Shown in pieces: positions 25,190 to 34,087 of a stretch of 64,000 nucleotides of DNA; within the stretch, counting starts at the first letter, position 1; the number at the start of each line of letters is the position of its first letter. The notes under the pieces are model-generated. The model made no database searches and was not told the DNA's origin. It saw only the letters and a list, made by a program, of their open reading frames with translations. The translations under genes and the position numbers were made by a program. The DNA comes from Nakamurella multipartita DSM 44233 (GTDB taxonomy: Bacteria; Actinomycetota; Actinomycetes; Mycobacteriales; Nakamurellaceae), in NCBI RefSeq assembly GCF_000024365.1, contig NC_013235.1, positions 5,146,001 to 5,210,000 of the forward strand, written 5' to 3'.

Positions 25190-25849
25190 ATGAGCACGCG
25201 CCTGCACCGACGCCCCGGGCCAGACCTGCGGCCGACCCCGCTCGACCGGGTACGGCAGCGGTGGGCCGACCGGCGGCGGGGCGGCCGGTGGCCGCGGAAT
25301 CTGCGCCGCCTGCTGGCGGCGGCCCTGGTGCTGACCGCGGCCGCGTTGCTGCTCCTGCCGACCCCGCCGGTTGCGGGCACCCCGGTGCTGGTGCTCACCC
25401 GGGACCTGCCGATCGGCGCCGTCCTGCTGGCCACGGACGTGACGACCACCGCGGTGCTGCGGCCTCCGGACGGCGCGCTGACCGACCCCGGCCCGGTCGC
25501 CGGCCGGGTGCTGTCCGGTGCGGCCCGCCGCGGTGAGGTGCTCACCGATGTGCGTCTGGTCGATCCGATCGGACCGGCCCCCGGCCCGGGGCGGGTGGCG
25601 GTGCCCATCCGCCCGGCCGACGCCACGGTCATCGACCTGCTCCGACCGGGGATGCACGTCGCCGTGGTCGCGGTCGACGACGCCGGCGGCGCCACCGCCC
25701 TGGTGGCGGACGCCGTCGTGCTGCTGGTCGGCGACGCGACCGCCCGCCGCGACGAGCAGGCGCCGGTCGTCCTCGCGGTCCCGCAGGATTCGGCCGATCA
25801 GGTGGTCGCGGCTGCCCTGACCGGGACCCTGGCCCTGCGCTTCATCTGA
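25190..25849 (+). CDS. SAF-domain protein (CpaB/RcpC-like)
   Basis: A 219-residue protein with a basic cytoplasmic N terminus, one membrane helix (LLAAALVLTAAALLLLPTPP, residues 41-60) and an external SAF domain starting VLVLTRDLPIGAVLLATDV, then GRVLSGAARRGEVLTDVRL and VAVPIRPADATVIDLLRPG. In pilus systems such proteins are CpaB/RcpC assembly factors, but no tad or flp genes are nearby. It stands alone between the dehydrogenase lipoprotein and mscL, with an 81-base gap upstream. Confidence 0.82.
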   Translation: MSTRLHRRPGPDLRPTPLDRVRQRWADRRRGGRWPRNLRRLLAAALVLTAAALLLLPTPPVAGTPVLVLTRDLPIGAVLLATDVTTTAVLRPPDGALTDPGPVAGRVLSGAARRGEVLTDVRLVDPIGPAPGPGRVAVPIRPADATVIDLLRPGMHVAVVAVDDAGGATALVADAVVLLVGDATARRDEQAPVVLAVPQDSADQVVAAALTGTLALRFI

Positions 25850-25981
25850 TCGACCCACGCGGACGGTACTGTCGCTGCGTCATCTCGGGGGGCGCGATGT
25901 CGGGTCGTCCCCGGTCAGGTCCGGCGTGCGGACCACGCCGACCTGACTTACCCGCGGGGTGCCAGCTCCTGAGGAGGGGAC

Positions 25982-26422
25982 ATGATCAAAGGATTCAAGG
26001 ACTTCATCCTGCGCGGAAACGTCATCGACCTGGCCGTCGCGGTCGTCATCGGCGCGGCCTTCACCGCCCTGGTGACCGCCTTCACCGCGAACCTCATCCA
26101 GCCGGTGCTCAACGCGTTCGGCGGCGTGGAGACCGGCTCCATCGGGTTTTACATCAACCCCAGCAAGCCCGAGTCGTACGTCAACATCAGCGCCATCCTC
26201 AACGCGATCATCACCTTCCTGATCACCGCGCTCGTCGTCTACTTCGTCTTCGTCGCGCCGATGAAGAAGATCCAGGATCTGACCGCCCGCAAGAAGGTCG
26301 CGGTCAAGGCCGACCCCACCGAGGTCGAGCTGCTCATGCAGATCCGCGACCTGCTGCAGGGCCTGGAGGGCGCCCCGGTGGCCAAGGCCGACGGGCCGGC
26401 GGCCAAGCCGGACGCCGGCTGA
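25982..26422 (+). CDS. mscL: Large-conductance mechanosensitive channel MscL
   Basis: A 146-residue pentameric channel that releases solutes under hypo-osmotic shock. The N-terminal FKDFILRGNVIDLAVAVVIG enters TM1, a periplasmic loop of about 40 residues follows, and TM2 is NAIITFLITALVVYFVFVAP. The cytoplasmic helix (TEVELLMQIRDLLQ) closes the domain, with an Ala/Lys-rich tail. ATG preceded by GAGGAGGGG. The length matches other MscL proteins. Confidence 0.97.
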   Translation: MIKGFKDFILRGNVIDLAVAVVIGAAFTALVTAFTANLIQPVLNAFGGVETGSIGFYINPSKPESYVNISAILNAIITFLITALVVYFVFVAPMKKIQDLTARKKVAVKADPTEVELLMQIRDLLQGLEGAPVAKADGPAAKPDAG

Positions 26423-26445
26423 GCGTCCGGCGCCCACCGATCAGT

Positions 26446-26466
26446 TCGGCCGAACAGTTCGGCCGA
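26446..26466. terminator. Bidirectional terminator-like hairpin after mscL
   Basis: TCGGCCGAA-CAG-TTCGGCCGA, a perfect 9-bp stem between convergent mscL and the 70-aa gene. It is embedded in a short 13-base tandem repeat (GATCAGTTCGGCC and variants). There is no U-run, as is common in high-GC genomes. Confidence 0.55.
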
Positions 26467-26477
26467 TCAGTTCGCGT

Positions 26478-26690
26478 TCAGCCGTGGTGCGGCGGCCGGT
26501 TCTCCAGGTACCAGTGATCCTGGTCGGCCGGCCGCCCCGACCGGCGTTCGTCGCCCGTCGTCTCGGGCAGCACATCGCCAAAGATCTCATCGAGCCGCCG
26601 CCGGCGGCGCGCCTGATCGGCCAGCTCGGACGGGCTCGGGTCACCCTCGCCGGCCGCATGGTCGGGTCCGGTTTCGCCGGGTAAGTTCAT
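26478..26690 (-). CDS. Small conserved actinobacterial protein, 70 aa
   Basis: Short acidic-to-basic protein ending RRRRLDEIFGDVLPETTGDE, then DQDHWYLENRPPHHG. The conserved C-terminal tail WYLENRPPHHG is a signature I associate with a widespread actinobacterial family of unknown function. ATG 26690 is chosen because the frame upstream of it is antisense to the following gene. No membrane segment. Convergent with mscL and divergent from the repeat protein. Confidence 0.72.
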   Translation of the reverse strand: MNLPGETGPDHAAGEGDPSPSELADQARRRRRLDEIFGDVLPETTGDERRSGRPADQDHWYLENRPPHHG

Positions 26691-26760
26691 CCCGCCAGCA
26701 TTCCACCGCCGGCGAGGTCGCCGGTCGGCCCCGTCGCCGGCCCACCTCCAGGAGCCACCC

Positions 26761-27159
26761 GTGGGAATGATCGACAAGGCCAAGGGAACCGCGGACGGGC
26801 TCGGCCAGAAGGCCCAGGACGCCGCCGGCGAGGCGATCATCAAGGCGGCGCAGACCGCCGGCCCGGTGTGGGACAGGACCAAGGATCTGGCCGGCGACGC
26901 GGTGATCAAGGCCACCCAGGTCGCCGGGCCGGTGCTGAACAAGGCCGGCGAGGTCGCGGCGCCGGTACTGGGCCTGGCCGCGCCGGCCGTGGACAAGGCC
27001 AAGGCGGTCGCCGGTGACGTGGCCGGGGCCGCCCTGCAGACCGCGGGCCCGGTGGTGGAGAAGACCAAGGCGGTGGCCGGCACCGCCGGTCAGCTGGTCG
27101 GTGGAGTGGTCAGCGAGCTCAAGGACAAGGTGCTCGGCAGCGACAAGCCCGCCGGCTGA
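26761..27159 (+). CDS. Repetitive Ala/Lys-rich helical protein
   Basis: A 132-residue protein made of imperfect repeats related to AGPVxxKAxxVAG (for example AAQTAGPVWDRTKDLAGDAV, ATQVAGPVLNKAGEVAAPV and ALQTAGPVVEKTKAVAGTAG). It has no signal peptide and resembles LEA-like or apolipophorin-like amphipathic proteins, which in other bacteria protect membranes or proteins under stress; that role is only inferred. GTG start with AGGAG nine bases upstream. It runs into mogA, which is encoded on the opposite strand with no gap. Confidence 0.68.
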   Translation: MGMIDKAKGTADGLGQKAQDAAGEAIIKAAQTAGPVWDRTKDLAGDAVIKATQVAGPVLNKAGEVAAPVLGLAAPAVDKAKAVAGDVAGAALQTAGPVVEKTKAVAGTAGQLVGGVVSELKDKVLGSDKPAG

Positions 27160-27654
27160 TCAGACCTCGGGGTCGCTGAGCTGGTCGATGACGTGGATGG
27201 CCAGCGGGGTCAGGGTGGCCATCCCGTCCCGGATCGCGGCCCGGGACCCGGCGATGTTGGCCACCAGGGTCGACCCGGAGACCCCGACCAGACCGCGGGA
27301 GATGACGGCGTCGGTGACGCCGGCGGCCATCCCGGACCAGCGCAGGGCTTGGGCGATGCCCAGCAGCTCCCGGTCGATGACCTCGCCGGTCACGTCCGGG
27401 GTGACGTCCCGGGGCGAGACCCCGGTCCCGCCGACGGTGACGACCAGATCGACCCCGCCGATGACCGCGGTGTTCAACGCGGTCCGGATGGCGACCTCGT
27501 CCGAGGGCACGGTGACCGATCCGTCGACGACGAACCCGGCCTCCTGCAACAGCTCGGTGACCAGCGCGCCGGCCCCGCCGTCGTCCTCGCCGTGCAGGGT
27601 GTGATCGGTGATGGACACGATCAAGGCACGACCGCTGTGATGGCTGGTGGACAC
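27160..27654 (-). CDS. MogA/MoaB-family molybdenum cofactor protein
   Basis: A 164-residue protein adenylating molybdopterin in the classical pathway. SGRALIVSITDHTLHGEDDGG opens the domain, then VDLVVTVGGTGVSPRDVTPD carries the MPT-binding loop, and ISRGLVGVSGSTLVANIAGS follows. GTG start. It is convergent with the repeat-protein gene. The rest of the molybdenum cofactor genes are not in the window; Glp is related to MoeA but may serve division instead. Confidence 0.88.
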   Translation of the reverse strand: MSTSHHSGRALIVSITDHTLHGEDDGGAGALVTELLQEAGFVVDGSVTVPSDEVAIRTALNTAVIGGVDLVVTVGGTGVSPRDVTPDVTGEVIDRELLGIAQALRWSGMAAGVTDAVISRGLVGVSGSTLVANIAGSRAAIRDGMATLTPLAIHVIDQLSDPEV

Positions 27655-27863
27655 TGCCGGGCCTCCTGGTGATGGCCGCCGGGCACGAAACGAATCGGCG
27701 GCGAGGGACTGCAGATCACCCTATCGACCGCCCGGCGCACCGGACGAGCGGGGAGGCCCGGCACCCGCTACCGTCCGATTTGTCGCAACCTCTAAGCTCG
27801 ACCGCGGCCCCTGACCCACCACCCGGGACCCGACAAGACCCGACATTTGAGAAGGATCGATTC

Positions 27864-28460
27864 ATGGCGAACCGCAAGAGCACGGCGCGAGATCTGGCCC
27901 AGATCGCGATCTTCGCCGCACTCATTGCCGCGCTCGGCCTCCCGCCCGCCATCACGGTGGGCGGGATCGGTGTGCCGATCACCCTGCAGACCCTGGGCGT
28001 GATGCTGGCCGGCGGCATCCTCGGCGCCCGCAAGGGCTTCCTGAGCGTGCTGGTCTTCCTGGTGCTGGTCTCGGCCGGACTGCCGCTGCTCTCCGGCGGC
28101 CGCGGCGGACTGGGGGTCTGGGCCGGGCAGTCGGCCGGTTACCTGGTCGGCTGGCTGGTCGGCGTCGTCGTCATCGGGGCGCTGACCGCCAAGATCCTGC
28201 CGCGCTACCCGCTGTGGCAGGGCATCGTGGTCAACATCGTCGGCGGGGTCGTGGTGATCGGCGCCATCGGCATGCTCTGGTGGGGCATCCGCTTCGGCTG
28301 GCCGGCCGCGACCGGCGGATTCATCTTCCTGCCCGGTGATGTGCTCAAGGCCGTCGTCGCCGCCGTGGTCGTCAAGCAGGTGCACCGGGCCTACCCCGGG
28401 CTGATCCCCGGTGTCGCCACCAACAGCCCCCAGCCGCCGACGCAGAAGGTCGCGCCCTGA
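27864..28460 (+). CDS. bioY: Biotin ECF transporter substrate-binding protein BioY
   Basis: A 198-residue S-component for biotin uptake. Five to six membrane helices are evident, with the family features LAQIAIFAALIAALGLPPAI, VPITLQTLGVMLAGGILGAR and GGRGGLGVWAGQSAGYLVGW. The start ATG follows AGAAGGA; the longer frame upstream is non-coding. It heads an operon with an acyl-CoA ligase, a thiolase and the energizing subunits bioM and bioN. The promoter should lie between 27655 and 27863, but I see no recognisable BioQ or BirA operator. Confidence 0.93.
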   Translation: MANRKSTARDLAQIAIFAALIAALGLPPAITVGGIGVPITLQTLGVMLAGGILGARKGFLSVLVFLVLVSAGLPLLSGGRGGLGVWAGQSAGYLVGWLVGVVVIGALTAKILPRYPLWQGIVVNIVGGVVVIGAIGMLWWGIRFGWPAATGGFIFLPGDVLKAVVAAVVVKQVHRAYPGLIPGVATNSPQPPTQKVAP

Positions 28461-29710
28461 CCGACCCGGCGCTGGTTCCGGGGCGCACCGACGACGCCCC
28501 GGCCATCACCCGCGGCGGCCGCACCTGGACCTACCGGCAGTTCACCGATCTGGTCGAGCGCCGGGCCGGGCAGGCGGCGCCCGGCCCGCTGACGGTGGCC
28601 GGCCCGGAGCTGCCCGCTGCGCTGGCCTGCGTCTTCGCCGCGGCCCGGGCCGGTCGGCCGGTGCTGGTCACCGATCCGGACGGGACCGGCCCGGGGCCGG
28701 CCGACCTGCCCCCCCAACTGCCCGCCGGCACCTTCCTGGTGGTGATCACCTCCGGCACCTCCGGCCATCCTCGGCCCGTCCTGCGCACCGCCGCGTCGTG
28801 GACGAGCTCGTTCGCACCGTTCAGCGCGCTGACCGGCATCGGGCCGCGGGACCGGGTGCTGCTCACCGGCCCGCTGCACGCGACGATGCACCTGTTCGCG
28901 GCCGTGCACGCGTTGGCCGTCGGCGCCCACCTCATCGACGATCCGGCGACGGCGACCGCGACCCATCTGGTCCCGTCCCGGATCGGGGCGCTGCTCGACG
29001 AGCTCGCCCCGGACGCTCCCCTGCGCACCCTGGTGGTGGCCGGCTCGGCCCTGCCCGACCGGCTGGCCGAGCGGGCCGTCGCCCGCGGCCTGGCCGTCAC
29101 CGAGTACTACGGCGCGGCCGAGCTGTCCTTCGTCGCCGCGCGCCGGATACCCGGCCCGCTGGGCCCGTTCCCCGGCGCGCAGGTGCAGGTCCGCGACGGC
29201 GTGGTGTGGGTGCGCTCGCCGTTCCTGTCCCTGGGCTATCCGCCCGGGGTGGCCGGGCCGTTCCGGCGGGACGAGCAGGGTTTCGCCACCGTCGGCGACC
29301 TGGCCGCGCCGGACGGCGACGGCTTGCGCATCCGCGGCCGCGGGGACGCCGCGATCACCACCGGGGGCGCCACCGTCCTGGTCGAGGATGTCGAGGACGC
29401 CCTGCTGCAGTTGCCCGGGGTGGCCGCGGTCGCCGTCGTCGGCACCCCGCACCCGCGGCTGGGCCAGCTGGTGACCGCGGTGCTCGAGCCGGCCCCGGGG
29501 GGCGACCTGAGTTCGATCCGGACCGCCGCGCAGGCGGTGTTGCGGGCGCAGTCCCGGCCACGGCGCTGGCTGCTGGCCGACCGGCTGCCCCGCACCGGCG
29601 GCGGCAAGGTCGCCCGGCACCGGGTGGCCGCGGCGCTCGCCGCGCTCGACCAGGGCGATCCCCCGCCGGCGCGGGCGCCGATCCTGCGGCCGCTACCGTC
29701 GTCCCGGTGA
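28457..29710 (+). CDS. AMP-binding acyl-CoA ligase (YhfT-like), start uncertain
   Basis: An adenylate-forming ligase. The motifs are FLVVITSGTSGHPRPVLR for the ATP-binding loop, VTEYYGAAELSF for the acyl motif, FATVGDLAAPDGDGLRIRGR for the hinge aspartate, and PRTGGGKVARH with the catalytic lysine. N-terminal homology (ITRGGRTWTYRQFTDLVERR) begins before the first standard start at GTG 28595. No ATG, GTG or TTG lies upstream, but a CTG overlaps the bioY stop as CTGA at 28457, giving about 417 residues. The small size and operon position suggest a biotin-precursor acyl ligase, as proposed for B. subtilis yhfT; the substrate is unknown. Confidence 0.82.
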   Translation: MTDPALVPGRTDDAPAITRGGRTWTYRQFTDLVERRAGQAAPGPLTVAGPELPAALACVFAAARAGRPVLVTDPDGTGPGPADLPPQLPAGTFLVVITSGTSGHPRPVLRTAASWTSSFAPFSALTGIGPRDRVLLTGPLHATMHLFAAVHALAVGAHLIDDPATATATHLVPSRIGALLDELAPDAPLRTLVVAGSALPDRLAERAVARGLAVTEYYGAAELSFVAARRIPGPLGPFPGAQVQVRDGVVWVRSPFLSLGYPPGVAGPFRRDEQGFATVGDLAAPDGDGLRIRGRGDAAITTGGATVLVEDVEDALLQLPGVAAVAVVGTPHPRLGQLVTAVLEPAPGGDLSSIRTAAQAVLRAQSRPRRWLLADRLPRTGGGKVARHRVAAALAALDQGDPPPARAPILRPLPSSR

Positions 29711-30894
29711 CGCGCCCCCAGCTCGGCCGTCCGGTGGTGGTCGCCGGGCGCCGCACCCCCATCGGCACCAGCGGGCACGCGTTGGCCGCGGTCGACGTCG
29801 TCGGCCTGGCCGCGCCGGTGCTGGCCGCGGTGGCCGGCGCGGTCGCCGCTCTGGGCCGGCCCATCGACGACGTCATCCTGGGCAACTGTTTGGGCCCCGG
29901 CGGGGACATCGCCCGCGTCGCCGCGCTGGCCGCCGGCCTGGGCCAGAACGTGCCCGGGGTGACCGTGGACCGCCAGTGCGGCTCCGGCCTGGACGCGGTG
30001 CTGCAGGCCGCCGCCCGGGTGCGGGCCGGCGACGCCGAGCTGGTGCTGGCCGGGGGCGCCGAATCGGCCAGCAGCGCGCCGTGGCGATTCTGGCCGCCGT
30101 CCGGCCCGGACGGCTCCGACCGCAATGACGGCCCGCGGCGCTACACCCGCGCCCCGTTCGCCCCGTCCGGTTTCCCCGACCCGGACATGGGCCAGGCCGC
30201 CGACGCGGTGGCTGCCGAACTGGGCATCGATCGCGCCGAGCAGGATCGGTACGCCGCCCGTTCGCACGCCCTGTCCTTCGCCGCGGTGGCCGCCGGCCGG
30301 TTCACCGCCGAGCTCGTGCCGCTGCCCCAGCTGGGCGCCGACCAGCGTCCCCGGCCCGGCCTGGACGAACGCCGGCTGGGCCGGTTGCGGCCCTCGTTCT
30401 CTCCGGACGGCACGGCGACCGCCGGCAACTCCTGCGGGGTGTCGGACGGGGCCGCCGCGCTGGCCGTGACCACCGAGGCGGCGGCCCGCGCGGCCGGCCT
30501 GCCCTACCTGCGGATCGTGGGCTCGGCGGTGGCGGCCGGGCGTCCCGACCGGCCCGGTCTGGCGCCGGCCCCAGCGGTCCGCCGGCTGCTGGACCGGACC
30601 GGGATCGCGGTGGCCGACCTCGCCGCCGTGGAGATCACCGAGGCGTTCGCCTCGGTGGTCCTGGCCACCACTCGGGAGCTCGGGTTGGACGAGAGCCGGG
30701 TGTGCGCCGAGGGCGGTGCGATCGGACTGGGTCACCCGTGGGGCGCGTCCGGCACGATCCTGCTGCTGCGGTTGATGTCCCGGCTGCTCGATCCCGCCGC
30801 CGCGGGTTCCGCCGGTTCGGGTCTGGGCCTGGCCACGTGTGCGATCGGTGGCGGTCAGGGTCTGGCCATGGTCCTCGCCCATCCGGAGGCCTGA
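29707..30894 (+). CDS. Thiolase (acetyl-CoA acyltransferase, YhfS-like)
   Basis: A 395-residue thiolase. The catalytic cysteine is in VTVDRQCGSGLDAVLQAA, near residue 89. EITEAFASVVLATTRELG, GGAIGLGHPWGASGTILLLR and the C-terminal LATCAIGGGQGLAMVL supply the usual histidine and second cysteine. Starts at GTG in a GTGA overlap with the ligase. Together with bioY and the ligase it repeats the B. subtilis yhfU-yhfT-yhfS gene trio, so it probably acts on an acyl-CoA connected with biotin or pimelate metabolism. Confidence 0.92.
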   Translation: MTRPQLGRPVVVAGRRTPIGTSGHALAAVDVVGLAAPVLAAVAGAVAALGRPIDDVILGNCLGPGGDIARVAALAAGLGQNVPGVTVDRQCGSGLDAVLQAAARVRAGDAELVLAGGAESASSAPWRFWPPSGPDGSDRNDGPRRYTRAPFAPSGFPDPDMGQAADAVAAELGIDRAEQDRYAARSHALSFAAVAAGRFTAELVPLPQLGADQRPRPGLDERRLGRLRPSFSPDGTATAGNSCGVSDGAAALAVTTEAAARAAGLPYLRIVGSAVAAGRPDRPGLAPAPAVRRLLDRTGIAVADLAAVEITEAFASVVLATTRELGLDESRVCAEGGAIGLGHPWGASGTILLLRLMSRLLDPAAAGSAGSGLGLATCAIGGGQGLAMVLAHPEA

Positions 30895-30896
30895 GC

Positions 30897-31577
30897 GTGG
30901 CCGAGATCAGTTTTCGCGGCGTGCAGCACCGCTACGGCGACCGGGTCGTGCTGGGCGGGGTCGACCTGGTGCTGACCGAGCAGCGGGTCGGCATCGTCGG
31001 CGCCAACGGCTCGGGCAAGTCCACGCTGGCCCGGATGATCAACGGGTTGATCTCGCCGACCGCCGGTTCGGTCACCGTCGACGGGCTGGACACCACGTCC
31101 AAGGGCCGCGAGGTCCGGCGGCGGGTCGGGTTCGTCTTCACCGATCCGGACAACCAGATCGTCATGCCCACCGTGGCCGAGGACGTGGCCTTCTCGCTGC
31201 GCCGCTCCGGGCTGAGCAAGCCGGAGATCGCCGACCGGGTGACCCAGACGTTGAGCCGGTTCGGCCTGGCCGGCCACGCCGACCACCCCACGCACCTGCT
31301 CTCCGGCGGCCAGAAGCAGCTGCTGGCCCTGGCCGCCGTCCTGGTGACTGGTCCGGACGTGATCGTGGCCGACGAGCCGACGACCCTGCTGGATCTGCGC
31401 AACGCCCGGATGGTCAGCAACCTGCTCGGCAGCCTGCCCGAGCAACTGGTCCTGATCACCCACCACCTGCACCTGCTGGACGGTTTCGACCGGGTCGTGG
31501 TGCTGGACCGGGGTCAGGTCGTCGCCGACGGGACGCCGGCGCAGGCCCTGCCCGTCTACACGGGACTGCTGGAATGA
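30897..31577 (+). CDS. bioM: Biotin ECF transporter ATPase BioM
   Basis: A 226-residue ABC ATPase that powers BioY. Walker A is GANGSGKST near residue 36, the Q loop VFTDPDNQIVMPTVAEDVAF, the signature LLSGGQKQLLALA and Walker B VIVADEPTTLLDL, with the switch histidine in LITHHLHLLDG. The start is GTG two bases after the thiolase stop. It is slightly shorter than CbiO-type ATPases. The neighbour bioN encodes the transmembrane partner. Confidence 0.93.
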   Translation: MAEISFRGVQHRYGDRVVLGGVDLVLTEQRVGIVGANGSGKSTLARMINGLISPTAGSVTVDGLDTTSKGREVRRRVGFVFTDPDNQIVMPTVAEDVAFSLRRSGLSKPEIADRVTQTLSRFGLAGHADHPTHLLSGGQKQLLALAAVLVTGPDVIVADEPTTLLDLRNARMVSNLLGSLPEQLVLITHHLHLLDGFDRVVVLDRGQVVADGTPAQALPVYTGLLE

Positions 31578-31611
31578 AGCGCGCCATGAGGACACCTCCG
31601 AGGACCCCGCC

Positions 31612-32214
31612 GTGTCGATGATCGGCCTGTACCAGCCGGGATCCTCGGTGCTGCACCGCCTTCCGGCCGGCGTCAAGCTCCTCGGCCTGCTGCTGGCGGT
31701 GGTCGGCATCGTGCTGCTGACCGCGCCGTGGCAGCTCGGGGTGGCCGCGCTGGCCCTGGCCGCGGGGTTCGCGTTGGCCCGCATCCCGGCCCGGGTGATC
31801 GGCCGTCAACTGTGGCCGATGCGCTGGTTCGTGCTGGCCATCGGCATCTTCCAGGTGATCTTCGCCGGCCCGGAGCGCGCCGTCATGGTCTGCGGGACCC
31901 TGCTGCTGACGGTGGCCGTGGCCGCGCTGGTCACCCTGACCACCCGGGTCACCGCCATGCTGGATGTGTGCCAGCGGCTGCTCGGCCCGTTGCGCCGGGT
32001 GGGGGTCGATCCGGACCGGGCCGGCCTGGTGCTGGCCCTGACGATCCGGTGCGTGCCGCTGATGGCCGAGATCATCGGCGCGGTGTCCCAGGCCCGCAAG
32101 GCCCGCGGCGCCAGCTTCTCGATGCGCGCGCTGGTGGTTCCCGCGGTGGTCCGGGCCCTGCGCCGGGCCGACGCGATCGGGGACGCGTTGACCGCCCGCG
32201 GCGTGGACGACTGA
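31612..32214 (+). CDS. bioN: Biotin ECF transporter membrane subunit BioN
   Basis: A 200-residue T-component. After GLYQPGSSVLHRLPAGVKLL come about five hydrophobic helices, and the cytoplasmic coupling motifs QARKARGASFS and DALTARGVDD (two Ala-Arg-Gly boxes) contact the ATPase. GTG start, 34 bases after bioM; ATG two codons later is an alternative. It completes the BioYMN transporter. Confidence 0.9.
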   Translation: MSMIGLYQPGSSVLHRLPAGVKLLGLLLAVVGIVLLTAPWQLGVAALALAAGFALARIPARVIGRQLWPMRWFVLAIGIFQVIFAGPERAVMVCGTLLLTVAVAALVTLTTRVTAMLDVCQRLLGPLRRVGVDPDRAGLVLALTIRCVPLMAEIIGAVSQARKARGASFSMRALVVPAVVRALRRADAIGDALTARGVDD

Positions 32215-32330
32215 GCGCCCGCGACCACCACCCGAGCCCCTCCTCCGGCGACCCCGGCCCGGACGGCCCGCCCCGCATACAGTGCTGGGCAATAACGGAC
32301 CGCCCACCCACCCCACCACTGGAGTCCGCC

Positions 32331-33994
32331 GTGATCCGACGCCGCTGGTCGGCCCTGCCCGCCGCCTTCGCCGTGACCGTCCTGGCCGCCTGCACGTCGA
32401 GCTCGACGGCCGCCACCGAACACTCAGCCGACCAGTCCAGCGGGTCCGTCCAGTCCTCGGCCCAGGGCTCGGCGCCGTCCGCTGAGTCAGCGGCGCCGAT
32501 GAACCCGGCCGCCGCGCCCGGGTACCGGCCAACGACGTGTGGATCGGCTCGGCCATCCGCAAGATCGACGGCCTGGCCGCCAGCATGCAGGAGCAGACCA
32601 ACATCCCCGGGATGGCGGTCGCCGTCGTGCACGACGGGCAGATCGTCTTCGCCAAGGGCTACGGGGTTCGCGAGGTCGGCCAGCCGGAGCCGGTGGATGC
32701 CAACACGGTGTTCCAGCTGGCGTCGCTGTCCAAGCCGATCGGGGCCACGGTGATCGCGCAGGAGGTCGGCAAGGGCACGGTGGCCTGGGACACCCCACTG
32801 ATCACCCACCTGCCCGAATTCGCCTTGGCCGACCCGTATGTCACGCAGAACGTGACCATCGCCGACATGTACTCGCACCGCTCGGGGCTGCCCGACCACG
32901 CGGGAGACCTGTTGGAGGATCTCGGCTACGACCGGGCCTACGTGCTGTCGAAGTTGAAGTACGAACCGCTGGAACCGTTCCGGGCGATCTACCACTACAC
33001 CAACTTCGGGATCACCGCCGGCGCCGAGTCGGTCGCCCGGGCGACCGGGGTCGACTGGGAAACGCTGTCCGAGCGGGACATCTACGGCCCGCTGGGGATG
33101 AGCAACACCAGCTCGACGTTCGCCGACTTCGAGGCCAACCCGGATCGCGCGGTCGGCCATGTGCTCGTCGACGGTGAGTACCAGGCCAAGTACGTGCGGC
33201 AGCCGGACGCGGAGTCCCCGGCCGGCGGGGTCAGCTCCTCGGTCACCGACGTGGCCACCTGGCTGGCCATGGTGCTCAACGAGGGCACGACCGCCGACGG
33301 CACCCAGCTGGTCGACCCGGCGGCGTTGAACGCCGCGCTCACCCCGCACATGCGGTCGGTGGAGGGCAGCCTGATCCCCCCGAGCATCACCGGCCGGGCC
33401 GGCTTCTACGGGTACGGCTTCAACGTCGGCAACGACGCCACCGGACGGGTGCGGATCGGCCATTCCGGCGCGTTCGGGCTCGGCGCCGGCACCACCTTCC
33501 TGGGCATCCCCGACCTGAACCTGGGCATCGTGGTGCTGACCAACGCGGCGCCGATCGGCGCGGCCGAGGCGCTGAGCCAGGAGTTCGCCGACCTGGCCGA
33601 GTTCGGCAGCATCCAGCACGACTGGCGCCCAATCTACGCCGGCGCCTTTGCCGCGGGCAGCGACCCTGTCGGCTCGTTGGCCGGGCAGAGCGCACCGGCC
33701 AACCCGGCGCCGGCCGCCGCGAATTCGGCCTACGTCGGCACCTATCAGAACGATTACGTCGGCCCGGCCACGGTCAGCGAATCCGGCGGCGGCCTGGTAC
33801 TGACCCTGGGCCCGGACAACCAGCAGTTCCCGCTGGCCCACTGGGACGGTCAGGTGTTCACCATGGTGCCGACCGGGGAGAACGCGCCCGATGGCAGCAT
33901 CTCCGCGGTCACCTTCGAGACCACCGGCGAGACCGCGTCGACGATGACGATCGAGTTCTACAACAAGGAGGGACTGGGCGTCTTCCGGCGCTGA
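32331..33994 (+). CDS. Serine hydrolase (class C beta-lactamase/DD-peptidase-like) lipoprotein with frameshift
   Basis: A GTG-started lipoprotein signal (VIRRRWSALPAAFAVTVLAA, Cys next) and Ser-rich linker run in one frame to about 32520. The enzyme continues in another frame from about 32522 (PANDVWIGSAIRKIDGLAAS). One missing G in GGG at 32520-32522 would rejoin them. The catalytic domain has the S12 motifs SLSKPIG, YTNFG and HSGAFG, and a C-terminal lipocalin-like region follows. Without the signal, the in-frame ORF starts at GTG 32537 and would stay in the cytoplasm. This is either a real inactivating mutation or a sequencing error. Confidence 0.75.
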
Positions 33995-34031
33995 CTTTTT
34001 GCGAATGACCCGGCGGGCGCATCCGATTCGA

Positions 34032-34072
34032 CCGGCGGGGCGGTAGCTCCAACGACCCCAACCGCCCGCCGG
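34032..34072 (+). terminator. Hairpin between hydrolase and DUF4397 genes
   Basis: CCGGCGGGGCGGT pairs with ACCGCCCGCCGG with one bulged G and a 16-base loop. It lies about 40 bases after the hydrolase stop and could terminate its transcript or lie in the DUF4397 leader; there is no U-run. Confidence 0.4.
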
Positions 34073-34087
34073 ATCGAGGAGCACCCC

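Noticed and set aside
26434..26474. 13-base repeats (GATCAGTTCGGCC) as a CRISPR or iteron array
   Set aside because: Fewer than three imperfect copies, with no spacers; they form a terminator-like palindrome.
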